DNA of 64,000 nt from Rugalucina vietnamica (GCA_964017185.1 OZ024879.1:22819456-22883455), one strand, 5' to 3'; positions 1 through 10,811 are shown, counted from the stretch's first letter. The notes: a model not told the origin generated them from the letters alone. Translations and numbers: made by a program.

Positions 1-909
1 ACTGGCCATGGTCTATGGCTATTGAAACCCGGCATAATTCTGATCTGGAAAGGCAACCCGTATCTTTGCAACTGTGCATGCTGGATGGACTAGTATGTCA
101 TGTGTTGGTGAACCGTGACAGTCGTCTGTATGTGATGTAACGAAAAGTCCTGGAAAGAAATGGAAAAGTGCTCTGGCTTTATAAGAACACAAACATTTTC
201 CAACAGTTTTGAGGCTTGATTTCCAGGAAAATTATATATAACTCCATGGATAGGAGTTTGGGAGTATGCAATGGCATCATGTCAAGAACCTTGATTTGTT
301 GGTGTAGTGTTTTAGCAAATGGAACTAATTTAAGAATCAGAAAATGAAATTTCCTGAAAGTGTCGTTTACATTTGGTTCATGTACATCCTCTATCAGTGT
401 TGCTATTTGTTGTTGATTTTCAATAAAGACAAAAGTCAACAAAGCCAATGTTTGTTTTGGTGATTAAATTTTCCAGTCAACACAATCTTAAGTCATGTCA
501 GAGATTTACCACAGTATTAGTGAGGTTTGAACCACAACTCTCGATCCTCAGTCTGACTCAATATTTGTAAGACCCACAAGCAAATTTGTCTCAGTGTTGC
601 TATCACAGAATGGTAATTATTGTCTGCTCTCACTTGTTTGTGGTTGAACATCCTATGATCCTAGTCAACAAGTTTTGAGTAATGGCAGGTCAAAGCCATC
701 AATTCCAACAGATGAGTCAGTAAAATGATGAATAAATAGTCAGTTGTAAAATAGTATAGTCAGATTTAATCGAAGAAAAATGCAGTGCCATTTCGATGTC
801 CATGATTTAATGATTAATGCGAAAATATTTTGTCAGATTGTCTTTTGTACAAATAATTTTGTCCTCTTGTACCTAGTTAATTGTTGTTTGTATATAGAGA
901 TTTTAAGTT
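1..909. other. Spacer without a recognisable gene
   Basis: AT-rich DNA. The open frames on either strand are short, with no family signature, no splice context and no repeat that I recognise. Confidence 0.5.
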
Positions 910-1070
910 CCAATCAACAGTTTATAAGTCTTGTCGGTACAGGGCAACGACTTCCTGGGTATTAACCAGTACTTCGGGGAATTAATTTGCCTTGCTCAAG
1001 GACACAACAAGGCACTTTAAGTGGGCATCAACCCCAGTATCTATGCTCTACCACCAGGCTCCCCTTCAAC
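910..1070 (-). repeat. tRNA-derived SINE-like repeat
   Basis: Read on the minus strand from about 1067, the sequence has a tRNA-like head: a box-A-like stretch (TGGTGGTAGAGC) and, after a tRNA-like spacing, a box-B-like stretch (GGGGTTGATGCCC). A body follows that contains TCCTTGAGCAAGG, a phrase seen in many animal SINEs. No poly-A tail or target duplication was identified. It is not a functional tRNA, because no acceptor pairing or cloverleaf can be drawn. Confidence 0.4.
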
Positions 1071-1389
1071 AGTTGCAATTAATTTATTGAGCCTTGAATG
1101 AATCAGTTCTTGTATGAATATACTGGCAAACCAAGGACTTGCTTGGCAAATTACTGTTATCAACTTTTTCATGGCTAGGGAATTTGGTGTTTTTGTGTTC
1201 TCTCCATGCATACTTTTACGACAATTTATTTTCACAGACTGTTGAACTGGCCTATGCAATTATATACAGTCTGCCAAAACGGACACTTTTAAAGTGATCT
1301 TTAAAGCTGCTAACCAGGCCTCCTCCGACTTTTGTTGGCGGTTTCCTGAAATTAGCTATTTGATAATTTAACATTCACGAAAACGTTTA
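1071..1389. other. Spacer, nothing recognised
   Basis: No coding, RNA or repeat signal was seen on either strand. Confidence 0.4.
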
Positions 1390-1833
1390 TGCTTACTTCA
1401 ATCGAACTTTCGAAAGATGTGCATTCTGCTCAAAAACAATCAGTGGACAAACTTAAAGAGATTCATGCATAGAAAGCAAATCAAGGTGGAAGACAAAACA
1501 AAAATGATTTCAAAAGACAGCTTCTGCAATGTAAGCGTTATTATGTAGCTCTTCAGAATGATCATGTAAAATTAACTACTGACTTCTGACTTCAAACAAC
1601 TTACAATTACAACCAACATCTGCAAAATGACAATCAGCTATACTCAGTTACAAAGTGACATTGCACAGATGAAGTCCGAAAATACTAACCTCTTGGAAAT
1701 GGTCAAAAATCTAAAAACTGAGAAGCAAAATCTAGCAAAAGAGAGCGTAAGGTACTTAGAGATACAAAACCCTGCTAATATGTCAATAAATCTTCGACCT
1801 GCGAAGAACTCAATAAGTAATTGTGATCGATAG
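1390..1833 (+). pseudogene. Possible coiled-coil protein relic
   Basis: Two adjacent open segments, broken by stops, encode a lysine/glutamate/asparagine-rich sequence. The second, with ATG at 1627, has leucines spaced as in a heptad coiled coil (LQSDIAQMKSENTNLLEMV and onward). No family is recognised. It could belong to the N-terminal part of the Helitron downstream, to an unrelated host fragment, or be chance. Composition is the only support. Confidence 0.22.
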
Positions 1834-2390
1834 GAAGATGAGGATGGCCAACCAACTGTGGCACCACCCACCCCAGCCCAGATATTTTGCGCACAGGCTA
1901 TTCCTCTGGATGCCTGTAAATAACTGGGGAGTCATTCTCCATTGTCTATGGTCACAGCAGGGGTACACCAGAAGACCAGGCTGGTGCTTGACATAGATTC
2001 CTGCTATGTCATCGCAACGGAATATCTACGCTGCTCTCGATGTACTCTCCTGGTGTTCTCCAGGAAGCCCTGGTCCATCATCGAACCATGAACTTATATG
2101 CGTGTCTGATAACGCGGAAGAAAGAACCAAAGACGGCAGGACGGTATGCTGCCAATTTTGACAGGATTACTGATACAAGAGCAAAATAGGCTTGTTTTTA
2201 TTAATGTGTGGGACATTTGAATGTTTGAAGACCAGATCAATGGACCTTGGCTAGGTCTTCAATTTAAAATTGAAAGAGGGTCACCGGGTACCTTGGAATC
2301 CCCCCATGAGCGACATGGTCCCTCCAGCAACAGAAGATTGGGTTCAGGAGGTATCCAAAACTATTGTCCATGGAAGCGCTACCTCACTAC
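1834..2390. other. Spacer, nothing recognised
   Basis: Short unrelated open frames only. No similarity to the elements that flank it was noticed. Confidence 0.35.
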
Positions 2391-2491
2391 TACCACACAC
2401 AATGAGATTTAATCATGGAAGATGTAGAACCGATGGATACATTAGATGCCACCACACACCACAAGGTTTAATCATTGAGGATGTAGAACCA
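2391..2491 (+). repeat. Two-copy direct repeat of about 60 bp
   Basis: A block with the core TTTAATCATGGAAGATGTAG at about 2409 recurs at about 2470 as TTTAATCATTGAGGATGTAG. Each is preceded by a CCACACAC-type stretch and followed by AACC. It sits directly beside the minus-strand retroelement fragment. Confidence 0.5.
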
Positions 2492-2494
2492 TAA

Positions 2495-2765
2495 GAAGCA
2501 CGACGAGGTACGTCACCATCCAAAAAAGGAAAATTTACTATATCAAAATCAAAGTCATCGCGCTTATCATAAATTTTAGAAGAAACAAATCCACTTGCAA
2601 CAGAAAGATGTAGATCTAAAAAGGGGGCTTCGGTATCTGAGATATTGGCTTTGTTCAACTGAAGTTCAGGTGGATAAATTTGATTGACCAAAACGTGTTA
2701 TGATTTTTCTGAACTGAAAAGAAAAATCATTAATTCCTATAAGTTTCTTAAATTTGTAAACTTCT
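2495..2765 (-). mobile_element. Retroelement fragment (Penelope-like?), rearranged
   Basis: On the minus strand, 2691-2495 encodes a conserved retroelement stretch (EAPFLDLHL, IYDKRDDFDF, FPFLDGDVPRR). I associate it with the region just after the RT palm in an abundant animal family, probably Penelope-like. The piece at 2765-2693, read upstream of it on the same strand, matches nucleotides about 5465-5530 of the plus-strand copy. In that family's protein this matching segment (KLKGINDFSFQFRKIIT) should lie downstream. The two halves are therefore in swapped order, with a junction near 2692, which suggests template switching or later rearrangement. No catalytic RT residues are present. Confidence 0.55.
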
Positions 2766-2774
2766 TAAATTTGT

Positions 2775-3203
2775 AAAGGAAGTAATACAGACATTGGAAA
2801 TATGGCTTCCATCTTTAGATCTGCAGCAGCCCATGCTTTTCAAATGAGCAACTTGCAGTTATTCGCCGCAAATGGGTTAACAACTGCAATTTTTGTGCAT
2901 GATGGCCACTATTTCATATTTGATTCACATGCAAGAAATGACCGCGGTGCACCCGATTCTAATGGTAATGCTGTACTTCTCCATTTACAGATTTTTATGA
3001 ACTTAACAGTTACATCGAAAACTTTTATTCTTCACACCAGCAGTTTGAATTATCGCCTTTGCTTTTACAACCTTTATTGTTAGATAGAAATACTGATAGG
3101 TCACAAACTTAAGCTGACAATAATAATTTTACACAGAAGACTCCCAGAAGTACTGATAGTTCACAAAAATGCATTTCTGATAGAGCTGACCATAATAATT
3201 TTG
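2775..3203 (+). pseudogene. Helitron N-terminal protease-like block
   Basis: The open frame at 2802 contains FVHDGHYFIFDSHARNDRG. In my memory this belongs to a cysteine-protease-like domain (herpes tegument C76/OTU-like) found at the front of many animal Helitron polyproteins; the FDSH pair would supply catalytic Asp/His. Nothing equivalent to the catalytic Cys is visible, so the domain is partial. After the LLHL near 2985 the reading shifts by one base, and the second frame continues as a polar linker to 3203. There the I-group retrotransposon interrupts it; the same linker resumes at 10825 (QKTPR). The ATG at 2802 is only a convenient start, because open sequence runs into it from upstream. 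Confidence 0.55.
3191..3203. repeat. Left target-site duplication of the I-like element
   Basis: CATAATAATTTTG occurs at 3191-3203 and again at 10812-10824, immediately after the tetranucleotide tail. The first C is shared with the tail, so the duplication is 12 or 13 bp. It fixes both ends of the inserted retrotransposon. Confidence 0.85.
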
Positions 3204-3852
3204 GCACGTACCGGACCCGGATTAGAATAGGCCGGTCGCTCCCTCATGCGGAACCGTAAAACCCGGTCAAAAGAGGTGCCACCTGTTTGCCGTGGGTGGA
3301 TACCCGTAAGCCGGAGAAGAGGATCCTGGAGGTTGAGGGACAGGCCAGAGATCTTCACCTGTCTCAACACGCCTCTTTGGCCTCGGATTCGGTGTAAACG
3401 GGAGGCCGTGGAGGCTCGACACGGTCAATCGGCTGCCATGCCTTGCCCTGAGATCTCTTCTTCCTTCTAACTTTTTCAGTATCGAATGATACGCAACCGT
3501 GTTCCAAATTTCTTCATTTAATCATCCTTTTCCCTATATCTCAGAAGGCGGTGGTTTAAGGGTCAATCGACGGGCTTGTTTTTCGGTAATTCTGGGTTAC
3601 TTGGGTCTAGGTTGAGAGGCAGGGTGGGTACAACGTCTGAATGTTATTTCGGTTTTCTTTATTAGACATCTGGCTTAATATTCATTTGTTGTTAAAGCTT
3701 GGGTAGTCTGAAGTACTTTGGAATCTTGCACGGCGAGTATGACGGGTATGTAGCTTTGGCGCTGGAAACTGGAGAGCCGTTTCCGTATAGCGTCCCCTTG
3801 TAGGGCTCCAAGGAGGGTGAAGCGCATAGCCGTCGAGACTTAAAACTCAAAA
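3204..3852 (+). promoter_or_regulatory. 5' UTR / presumed internal promoter of the I-like element
   Basis: This stretch is GC-richer than its surroundings, starts right after the target duplication (GCACGTACCGGACCC) and has no conserved open frame. In full-length non-LTR elements this position carries an internal promoter. No specific motif was confirmed. The short frames at 3161-3470 look like chance. Confidence 0.5.
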
Positions 3853-5043
3853 ATGGCTACATCAAATTACAAACGACAACGACCGGACTCAGACGACGAT
3901 GACAACAATGCCACAACAATTTTTACATCACAAGAGAACTTTGCTAGATTCCTCATCATTGAGTCAAAAAACAAAGAAAAGCCTGTAACATCGCTTTCGC
4001 CGTTTGTCATTGAAAAACAAATTGAGGCTACAATTGGGACAGCAAAATCTGTGAAGATGTTAAAAAACAAAACTCTGCTGGTTGAAACAACGAGAAAAAC
4101 ACAAACAGAAAACTTGAAAAAGATGACCACGTTCTTCGGTGTGCCAGTTGAAGTAACTGAGCATACAACATTAAATTCGTCAAAGGGAATTATCAGAAAT
4201 AAGATCTTGAAAACAGAAACTGAAGACAATATTCTTGAATATTTGAAGCCACAAGGTGTTACGCACGTAAAACGGTTTAAGGTAAAAAGAAACAATGACT
4301 ATATAAACACAAATACTCTTCTTCTCACTTTCAACACAATAGTACCACCAAAATCACTCAAAATCTTCTACGAAATTATACCGGTTGACATATATATTTC
4401 AACTGCCAAAAATTTGGTCATCATGAATACAATTGTCCCGTTGTAGATGGATCAGTATGTGAAAACTGTGGCACAGGCGGTGATGATCATAGAACCAGCA
4501 GATGCACAAATCCAGCAAAATGTGTAAACTGCCATGGAAATCATGTATCACGTTCAAGCGAATGCCAGGTTTGGAAAAAAGAGAAAGAAATCATGAAAAT
4601 CAAAGTAACTCAACGGCTCACATATCCGGAGGCTAGAAAAAACTTATAAACAACACAAACCAGAATTCACCTTTTCTAAGGTAGTGTCAGCAATGCCTGT
4701 GAAAGAAACGAAAACAGCATCGACTCAATTCAACGAAAACGATTTCAAAATTACGGAAAGTTCGAAAGTAATCACCGCTAGAAAACCAAAACAAACCGTT
4801 ACACCGCAAAGTTCAACGTCACAAAACAATACGTCACCGAAGAATCAACCGAGTAATAGTTCAAACAAACAAAAACAAATCAGCGCATCCAATAGAATGC
4901 AGAAGGGATCTATAGATTCCATTCAACAACATAACAGATTTGGAGCCCTGGGGGATGATGATGCCATGGAAACTAGCGAGGCTACCACCCGCCCTAGTTC
5001 CCGTGGCCATCGTCCTCTGTCACCAATCAAAGCTCCAAAGTAA
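3853..5043 (+). pseudogene. ORF1 (nucleic-acid-binding, gag-like) of the I-like element
   Basis: The ATG at 3853 opens a lysine/threonine-rich frame of 197 codons, probably the RRM-like/gag-like region of ORF1. It stops at 4446, where the reading shifts. The next frame, about 4443-4649, holds two zinc knuckles, CENCGTGGDDHRTSRC and CVNCHGNHVSRSSEC, the nucleic-acid-binding part typical of jockey/I ORF1 proteins. An extra A in the A-run near 4635 shifts the frame again. The remainder is a Ser/Thr/Gln/Asn-rich tail ending at 5043. The natural ORF1 is therefore about 400 codons in three frames. The role would be RNA chaperone and RNP assembly during retrotransposition. Confidence 0.75.
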
Positions 5044-5103
5044 AACGTTTCCAGTCTTTTTAAACGCAAGGTCAAGTAGTTAAATTTCCTCTCCAAGAAA
5101 ATA

Positions 5104-5258
5104 ATGAATATAAACAAAAACAGAACAATACAGTGGAATTGTCGAGGTATCAGATCAAAATTTGAAGAACTGTTCCTACTCTTAACATTACTCAGACCTT
5201 CTGTTTTCTGTCTTCAAGAAACATTCCTGAAACCTGAAGAAAAGTTTACCTTTTAAGG
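5104..5258 (+). pseudogene. ORF2 start: endonuclease N-terminus
   Basis: The ATG at 5104 begins ORF2 61 bp after the ORF1 stop. The frame reads TIQWNCRGIRSKFEELF and SVFCLQETFLKPEE, the N-terminal motifs of the AP-like endonuclease, with the catalytic N of QWNCRG and E of LQET. A TAA at about 5254 ends it early. Retroelement copy 1 is inserted a few bases later. Confidence 0.75.
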
Positions 5259-5264
5259 TTTTAA

Positions 5265-6292
5265 ATCTGCAATCAGACTTCAACGCTCGAAATAAATGTT
5301 TAACGGCAAAACTTCTCCAACAGGGCTATCGGTATCATAAACTTCGAAAAACATTTTCTAAATTTTATCGTAGACACTATGAATTGATTTCCAAATATAA
5401 TGTTGGGTTAAAGACGCTTTTAAGTGAGGGCCTTTCGGAACCTGAATTTTATGGTGACTTGGTTTACAAATTTAAGAAACTTAAAGGAATTAATGATTTT
5501 TCTTTTCAGTTCAGAAAAATCATAACACGTTACAGACGTATAGGTTATAACTTGAATGTTATGCGACAGTCTGCATGCTTAGTTTTTAACCCAATCATGG
5601 TTGATAACTATGCTGCCTTCTTTAATTGCACGCCGGTGGGTCGGGCGCCAGACTCTATGATGGCCCCGACATAAAGCTATTCATTTTAGTTGGTTGGGGC
5701 CGGAGCTTCTTGTCTGTTGCTTGGCCCACCGGGGTCCAACTGGTGTTTTTCTTTTGCTCCAGAGTTAGTAGGTTATTCGGCGCCCAGGGATCTCCATCGT
5801 CGGGCAGCTTACTCAGTCTGTGAGTCCTGGTTTTTGATTCATCAGGATGTTCATCATGATTTATTTGTTTGTTCTTGATGATTCATTGACTAGTTAGAGA
5901 TTCACCACGAGGACCGAATAACTAACTAAATGTTATGAACCACTGCAGAAGCTGAGGGTGAGGTTATGGCCATGTAAAACCGGTTTAAGCCCGCCAGTAA
6001 CTTTGTGTTACTGATCGTTCCAAGTCGATACTTCTGTGGTGGTTCTTTTTGTTTTATGTTTTGGTGTATAAATTTTTTTTTGTGCTGTTGGCGCCTTATG
6101 TATGTTTCCATATTTTTAGTTAAGTTAAGGTAACTGAGTGGCCACCTATTGGGAAATAGCTGCTCATTCGGCTTACGATATGTTTCATGGTATAAGTACC
6201 TGATTGTTAGTTTGGTTTTTTCCCACCTCGGTTTTTGGAGTGGGAATCTTTTTCTGATTGCGCCTTTTCCTGATCTTTGCCTACTTGTACCT
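5265..6292 (+). mobile_element. 5'-truncated retroelement insertion 1 (Penelope-like?)
   Basis: A 1028-bp insert in the endonuclease. TTTTAA flanks it at 5259-5264 and 6293-6298; removing the insert and one copy puts the host frame exactly back in register. The insert begins in coding sequence: broken frames encode NKCLTAKLLQQGYRYHKLRK, then from 5384 an open frame (SEPEFYGDLVYKFKKLKG, MRQSACLVFNP, FNCTPVGRAPDSMMAPT), the C-terminal region of an abundant animal RT family. About 620 bp of non-coding 3' region follow, ending in TTGCCTACTTGTACCT. The 5' truncation, constant 3' end and target duplication point to target-primed retrotransposition. The Penelope-like label rests on protein resemblance from memory. 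Confidence 0.7.
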
Positions 6293-6396
6293 TTTTAATG
6301 TGTACAACTATATTCACACTGATTGTCTTAGAGCTTCTGGTGGAAGTTCTTTACTAGTAAATTCTTCTTTACCTCAACGTGAAATAAAACTTCACG
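6293..6396 (+). pseudogene. ORF2 endonuclease, middle segment
   Basis: Between the two inserts about 100 bp of host ORF2 remain. They read NVYNYIHTDCLRASGGSS and LLVNSSLPQREIKL, the region of the AP endonuclease that contains the conserved GG(S)S turn. Its frame agrees with the segment at 5104 once insert 1 is removed. Confidence 0.75.
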
Positions 6397-6404
6397 TTAC
6401 AGAC

Positions 6405-7161
6405 GTATAGGTTATAACTTGAATGTTATGCGACAGTCTGCATGCTTAGTTTTTAACCCAATCATGGTTGATAACTATGCTGCCTTCTTTAATTGCACGC
6501 CGGTGGGTCGGGCGTCAGACTCTATGATGGCCCCGACATAAAGCTATTCATTTTAGTTGGTTGGGGCCGGAGCTTCTTGTCTGTTGCTTGGCCCACCGGG
6601 GTCCAACTGGTGTTTTTCTTTTGCTCCGGAGTTAGTAGGTTATTCGGCGCCCAGGGATCTCCATCGTCGGGAAGCTTACTCAGTCTGTGATTCCTGGTTT
6701 TTGATTCATCAGGATGTTTATCATGATTTATTTGTTTGTTCTTGATGATTCATTGACTAGTTAGAGATTCACCACGAGGACCGAATAACTAACTAAATGT
6801 TATGAACCACTGCAGAAGCTGAGGGTGAGGTTATGGCCATGTAAAACCGGTTTAAGCCCGCCAGTAACTTTGTGTTACTGATCGTTCCAAGTCGATACTT
6901 CTGTGGTGATTCTTTTTGTTTTATGTCTTGGTGTTTAGAAAAAATTTTTGTACTGTTGGCGCCTTATGTATGTTTTCATATTTTTAGTTAAGTTAAGGTA
7001 ACTGAGTGGCCACCTATTGGGAAAATAGCTGCTCATTCGGCTTACTATATGTTTCATGGTATAAGTACCTGATTGTTAGTTTGGTTTTTTCCCACCTCGG
7101 TTTTTGGAGTGGGAATCTTTTTCTGATTGCGCCTTTTCCTGATCTTTGCCTACTTGTACCT
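6405..7161 (+). mobile_element. 5'-truncated retroelement insertion 2 (same family)
   Basis: A second, shorter copy of the element at 5265-6292, nearly identical over their common length, including the stretch from GTATAGGTTATAAC to the terminal TTGCCTACTTGTACCT. TTACAGAC lies at both edges (6397-6404, 7162-7169) and is the likely target duplication. The left copy also matches the element's own sequence, so it could be microhomology. Removing it does not fully restore the host frame, so one further single-base change must exist. The 61-65 codon frames inside (5626, 5690, 6493, 6557) lie in the 3' region and are not genes. Confidence 0.65.
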
Positions 7162-8916
7162 TTACAGACAGACCTGCAGGCTGTTGCTGTTTCTGTTACA
7201 CTCGAGAAAGAAATAAATTTCTGCTCCGTCTATATTCCACCCTCTTATCCTTTACGATCTGAACAATTGACTCTTTTACTTCAACAGCTTCCTTCACCCT
7301 ATATGTTGGTAGGTGACTTCAATGGTCACAATGTGATGTGGGGTAGTAATGACAATGACCCCAGAGGAGAATCAATTGAAGATTTCATCACGAAAAACGA
7401 CATTTGTTTGATGAATGATAAATCTAAAACTTATCTAGATTCCGGTAAAGGCACATTCTCATCTCTTGATCTTTCACTTTGTCATCCCTCTCTCTATTTA
7501 GATTATGAATGGTCCGTTTGTGAAGATCAACATGGATCTGACCACTTTCCAATTTTGATCGAAAGCGTTCAGACTCATGATGAAGATCATAATCCCAAAT
7601 GGAAATTGCATAAATCAAATTGGGATTTATTTCATACCTTATGTAATGAGTCCCTTACCAATACTTCTCTCTCTGATTCTTCTGATCCCATTACTGACTT
7701 CACCTCTTCTCTAATATCAATATCTGAGAAATGTATCCCCAAAACCTTGACAAATCCAAAGAAAAGTAACCCATGGTACAACGATGATTGTAAAGAAGCT
7801 ATCAAACAACGAAAAGAAACTTTGTCGAAGTTCTGCAAGTTCCCAACGCATGAAAATTTAAATACTTATAGGAATTCTAGAGCAAAAGCCCGTCGGACTA
7901 TAAAGTCTGCAAAACGCAAATCATGGAGAACATATGTATCTAATCTGAATTATAAAACACCAACTAAGAAAGTTTGGGACATGGTTAGGAAAATATCCGG
8001 TAAATCTAAATCTGCTACTTATCACCATCTTAATTACAATTTCAACAACGCGAACGAAACGGCTTCCATAAAACAAGATATAGCAGATACTTTGGCATCA
8101 CAATTTTGTTCAAATTCCTCAACCAACCATTATTCGGAGGAATTTCAAAAGCACATGAAACAACAGGAAAAGACTAAGTTAAACTTTAAGTCCTCAAATA
8201 ATGAAGAATATAATACTCCTTTTAATTTAGATGAACTAAAAGACGCCATCAGTAAAGCCCATGATACAGCAACAGGTCCCGACGAAGTTCACTATCAAAT
8301 GTTAAAACATCTTCCACCAAAATCACTTCAAGCTCTATTAGATATCTTTAATGATATGTGGGAAACTGGAACGTTTCCCGAAAGCTGGGAACTAGCCACT
8401 ATAATACCAATTCCTAAACCTGGAAAAGACCATGCAGAACCTAACAGCTATAGACCGATAGCACTTACAAGTTGTCTTTGCAAAACCTTGGAGAGAATGA
8501 TAAATGTAAGACTTGTTTGGTACTTAGAAAGTAATAACCTAATATCTCCTGTTCAGTCGGGCTTCCGTTCTGAACGAAGTACCAACGACAATTTAGTAAG
8601 ACTGGAAACCTTTATTCGTGATGCCTTTGTTGCAAAGGAGCATGTTGTTGCTGTGTTTTTTGACTTGGAAAAAGCTTACGATACCACCTGGAGACATGGT
8701 ATTATGCGAGATTTACATGAACTCGGAATACGAGGCAGATTAGCTACTTTTATTGAAAATTTCCTTGCGGATCGCTGGATCCAGGTTCGTGTTGGATCGA
8801 CTTTATCTGAAAAGTTTGATCAAGCACAGGGTGTCCCACAAGGGAGCATCTTGTCTACAACTTTGTTCAATATTAAGATAAACAGCATAATGAACTGTGA
8901 ACTGTCTGGATCCTAA
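7162..8916 (+). pseudogene. ORF2: endonuclease C-terminus, linker and reverse transcriptase
   Basis: After insert 2 the endonuclease resumes (FCSVYIPPS, LVGDFNGHNVMWGS with catalytic D and N, then SDHFPILI with the final D-H pair). A lysine-rich linker follows, then RT: GPDEVHYQMLKHLP, SYRPIALTSCLCKTLERM, motif A VFFDLEKAYDT, motif B QGVPQGSILS. The open frame breaks at 8916 just before motif C. The cause is visible: TGAACTG is duplicated in tandem at 8891-8904, adding 7 bp. The ATG of the long open frame (7006) lies inside insert 2 and is not the natural start. The product would nick the target and copy the RNA. Confidence 0.85.
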
Positions 8917-9724
8917 AACAGATGGATCCTTATATGTAGATGATTTCTGTATGTGTTACAGGTCAAAAAGTATGAGAACTATCGAAAGACACTTACAGCA
9001 GTGCATTAACAGAATAGAAAACTGGGCCTCACATAATGGTTTCAAATTTTCCAAGTCGAAAACACAATGTGTGCATTTCTGTCAATTACGGAAAGTACAC
9101 AACGATCCTGAACTTTATTTATATGGGTCTCTTATTCCAGTAGTTGAAGATTTTAAATTTCTTGGAGTTCTTTTTGATCGTAAACTTTCTTTCATACCAC
9201 ATATCAAGAACTTAAAGGCCAAATGCCTAAAAGCATTAAACTTACTGAAAGTATTATCACACACTGACTGGGGTGCTGATCGCACTGTCCTTCTCCAGCT
9301 ATACCGTTCCCTCATTCGTTCAAAATTAGATTATGGATCCATCGTATATGGATCGGCAAGACCATCATATATCAGTTCTCTTGACACAGTGCATCATCAA
9401 GGCCTAAGATTAGCTCTGGGTGCTTTTCGAACATCACCTGTAGAAAGCCTCTATGTTGAGGCTGAAGAGCCATCTCTATATTTACGACGAGAGAAACTTG
9501 CCCTACAGTACGCCATTAGAATTGCTGCTAATCCATCAAATCCAGTTCATAAGGTGTCTTTTCCGCCATATATTTCTGAAGAAGTCGTACAGCTTTACGA
9601 AAGTAAACCAAGGGCTATCCGGTCCTTTGGTTTACGGGTTGCACCACTTTTAGAATCAGCAAACATCCAAAAAGATAAAATAGAAGAACATTTTTTTTTC
9701 CGAAATACCATCACGGTGCATTAG
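8897..9724 (+). pseudogene. ORF2: RT motif C, thumb and connection
   Basis: The frame after the 7-bp duplication contains SLYVDDFCM (YVDD at 8933-8944, two catalytic aspartates), then KSKTQCVHF, FLGVLFDRKLSF and SKLDYGSIVYGSA, the standard thumb motifs of I/jockey-like RTs, followed by the connection to RNase H. The ATG at 8897 is not a start: the frame simply re-enters here. It ends at 9724 because a run of T at 9690-9699 has gained or lost a base; the minus-strand copy at 22.3-23 kb reads through this point. Confidence 0.85.
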
Positions 9725-10631
9725 AAAACCAGAAGTTAATTTGACTCTACATACAGGGAAAAAATCCGACTCAAATCCACACCTTCTAAAAGAAAATTTT
9801 CATCAACTACAATCTCAATTTATTGACTATCAATGTATTTATGCTGATGGTTCAAAAGAAGAAAACAAAGTTGGTTGTGCTACTTTTACAAACGGCAATT
9901 GCAAAACATTACGTTTACCTGATGGCTCTTCAATTTTCACAGCGGAAGCTAAAGCTATAGACTAAGCTTTAGACTTCATAAATGAAAGTAACTTAAAGGA
10001 CAAATTTATTATTTTTTCTGACTCTATGTCAGTTCTACAGGCCTTAAACCATACATCATCCAAAAACCCTCAAATACAAAAACTATTAATAAAACATCAT
10101 ACCATCTCGGAATTGAAAACAATTATCTATTGCTGGGTTCCCAGTCATATAGGTATATATGGAAATGAGAAAGTTGATAAGAACGCTAAAGAATCGTTAA
10201 ATCTAGAAGAAACTGTTTTTAAAATTCCTTATGTCAATTTTAAACCTTTTATTAACGAGTACATCTCTGACAAATGGCAAACAATCTGGAACGGAGCGAA
10301 GTTTGATAAATTGAGGGAAGTCGAACCGATCATTAAACGACCAAAAGCAATTCATAAACTTTCGAGACGAGAAGAAAATGTTCTTGCTCGTCTCCGAATT
10401 GGTCATACAAGAATAACACATTCCCACTTATTAAAGCGAGAAGATGAACCTAAATGCATTGGCTGTGATACACCATTCACAGTTAAACACTTTCTTTTAG
10501 AATGCACTGACTTTGCAGCAGAGCGAATTTCTTGTTTTCAAGCTAATAACTTGAAAGAATTGTTCAAAGATGTACCCGTTGGAAAGATTTTATCATTTCT
10601 TAGACAAGAAAATCTGTTTTATAAAATATAA
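9725..10631 (+). pseudogene. ORF2: RNase H domain and C-terminal Cys/His motif
   Basis: RNase H residues are in order: YADGS (D), TAEAKAID (E), FSDSMS (D), WVPSHIGIYGNEKVD (H and D). One TAA at 9963-9965 follows AEAKAID; the related copy has a leucine codon there, so it is a nonsense mutation, and the frame is otherwise continuous to 10631. The C-terminus holds LARLRIGHTRITHSHLL and CIGCDTPFTVKHFLLEC (C-x2-C-x8-H-x4-C), a nucleic-acid-binding motif found in many I-group ORF2 proteins. RNase H would remove the RNA template strand. Confidence 0.85.
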
Positions 10632-10811
10632 TTTTTAAATCTTCAATCTTATCATTTCATATATCGTTTCTTTACAACGACATTTATATCTTACTTAGTG
10701 TTACTTTTTAATACGAGTTCAATATATTTTAACGTTTTACCTTGTTAGACGCTAATGACCCATCAGGGTTGATGCGTCGTTAAACAACAAACAAACAAAC
10801 AAACAAACAAA
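10632..10811 (+). repeat. 3' UTR and (CAAA)n tail of the I-like element
   Basis: The conserved 3' end reads GTTAGACGCTAATGACCCAT and CGTCGTTAAAC, then runs into ACAAACAAACAAAC repeats that abut the right target duplication. The same terminal block ends the minus-strand copy at 21.64-21.72 kb, but there the tail is an ATCA-type repeat. This block is presumably what the RT recognises. Confidence 0.8.

Larger units (their letters stand above)
3204..10811 (+). mobile_element. I-group (Nimbus-like) non-LTR retrotransposon, decayed
   Basis: Order of parts: about 650 bp of 5' UTR, ORF1 with CCHC knuckles, ORF2 with AP endonuclease, reverse transcriptase, RNase H and a C-terminal Cys/His motif, a short 3' UTR and a (CAAA)n tail. 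RNase H in ORF2 is characteristic of the I group, and the ORF1/ORF2 layout fits I, Nimbus or related clades; the exact clade needs a tree. A 12-13 bp target duplication flanks it, and the target is Helitron coding sequence. It is dead: ORF1 has two frameshifts, and ORF2 has two insertions, at least two frameshifts and two stops. A second 3'-end copy lies at 21639-22963 (minus) and an internal fragment at 42525-42668 (minus). Confidence 0.85.

Noticed and set aside
3867-4295. 142-codon minus-strand frame
   Set aside because: It is the shadow of ORF1 of the I-like element.
5626-5878. Open frames of 61-65 codons, repeated at 6493-6745
   Set aside because: They lie in the non-coding 3' region of the two retroelement inserts and are similar only because the inserts are.
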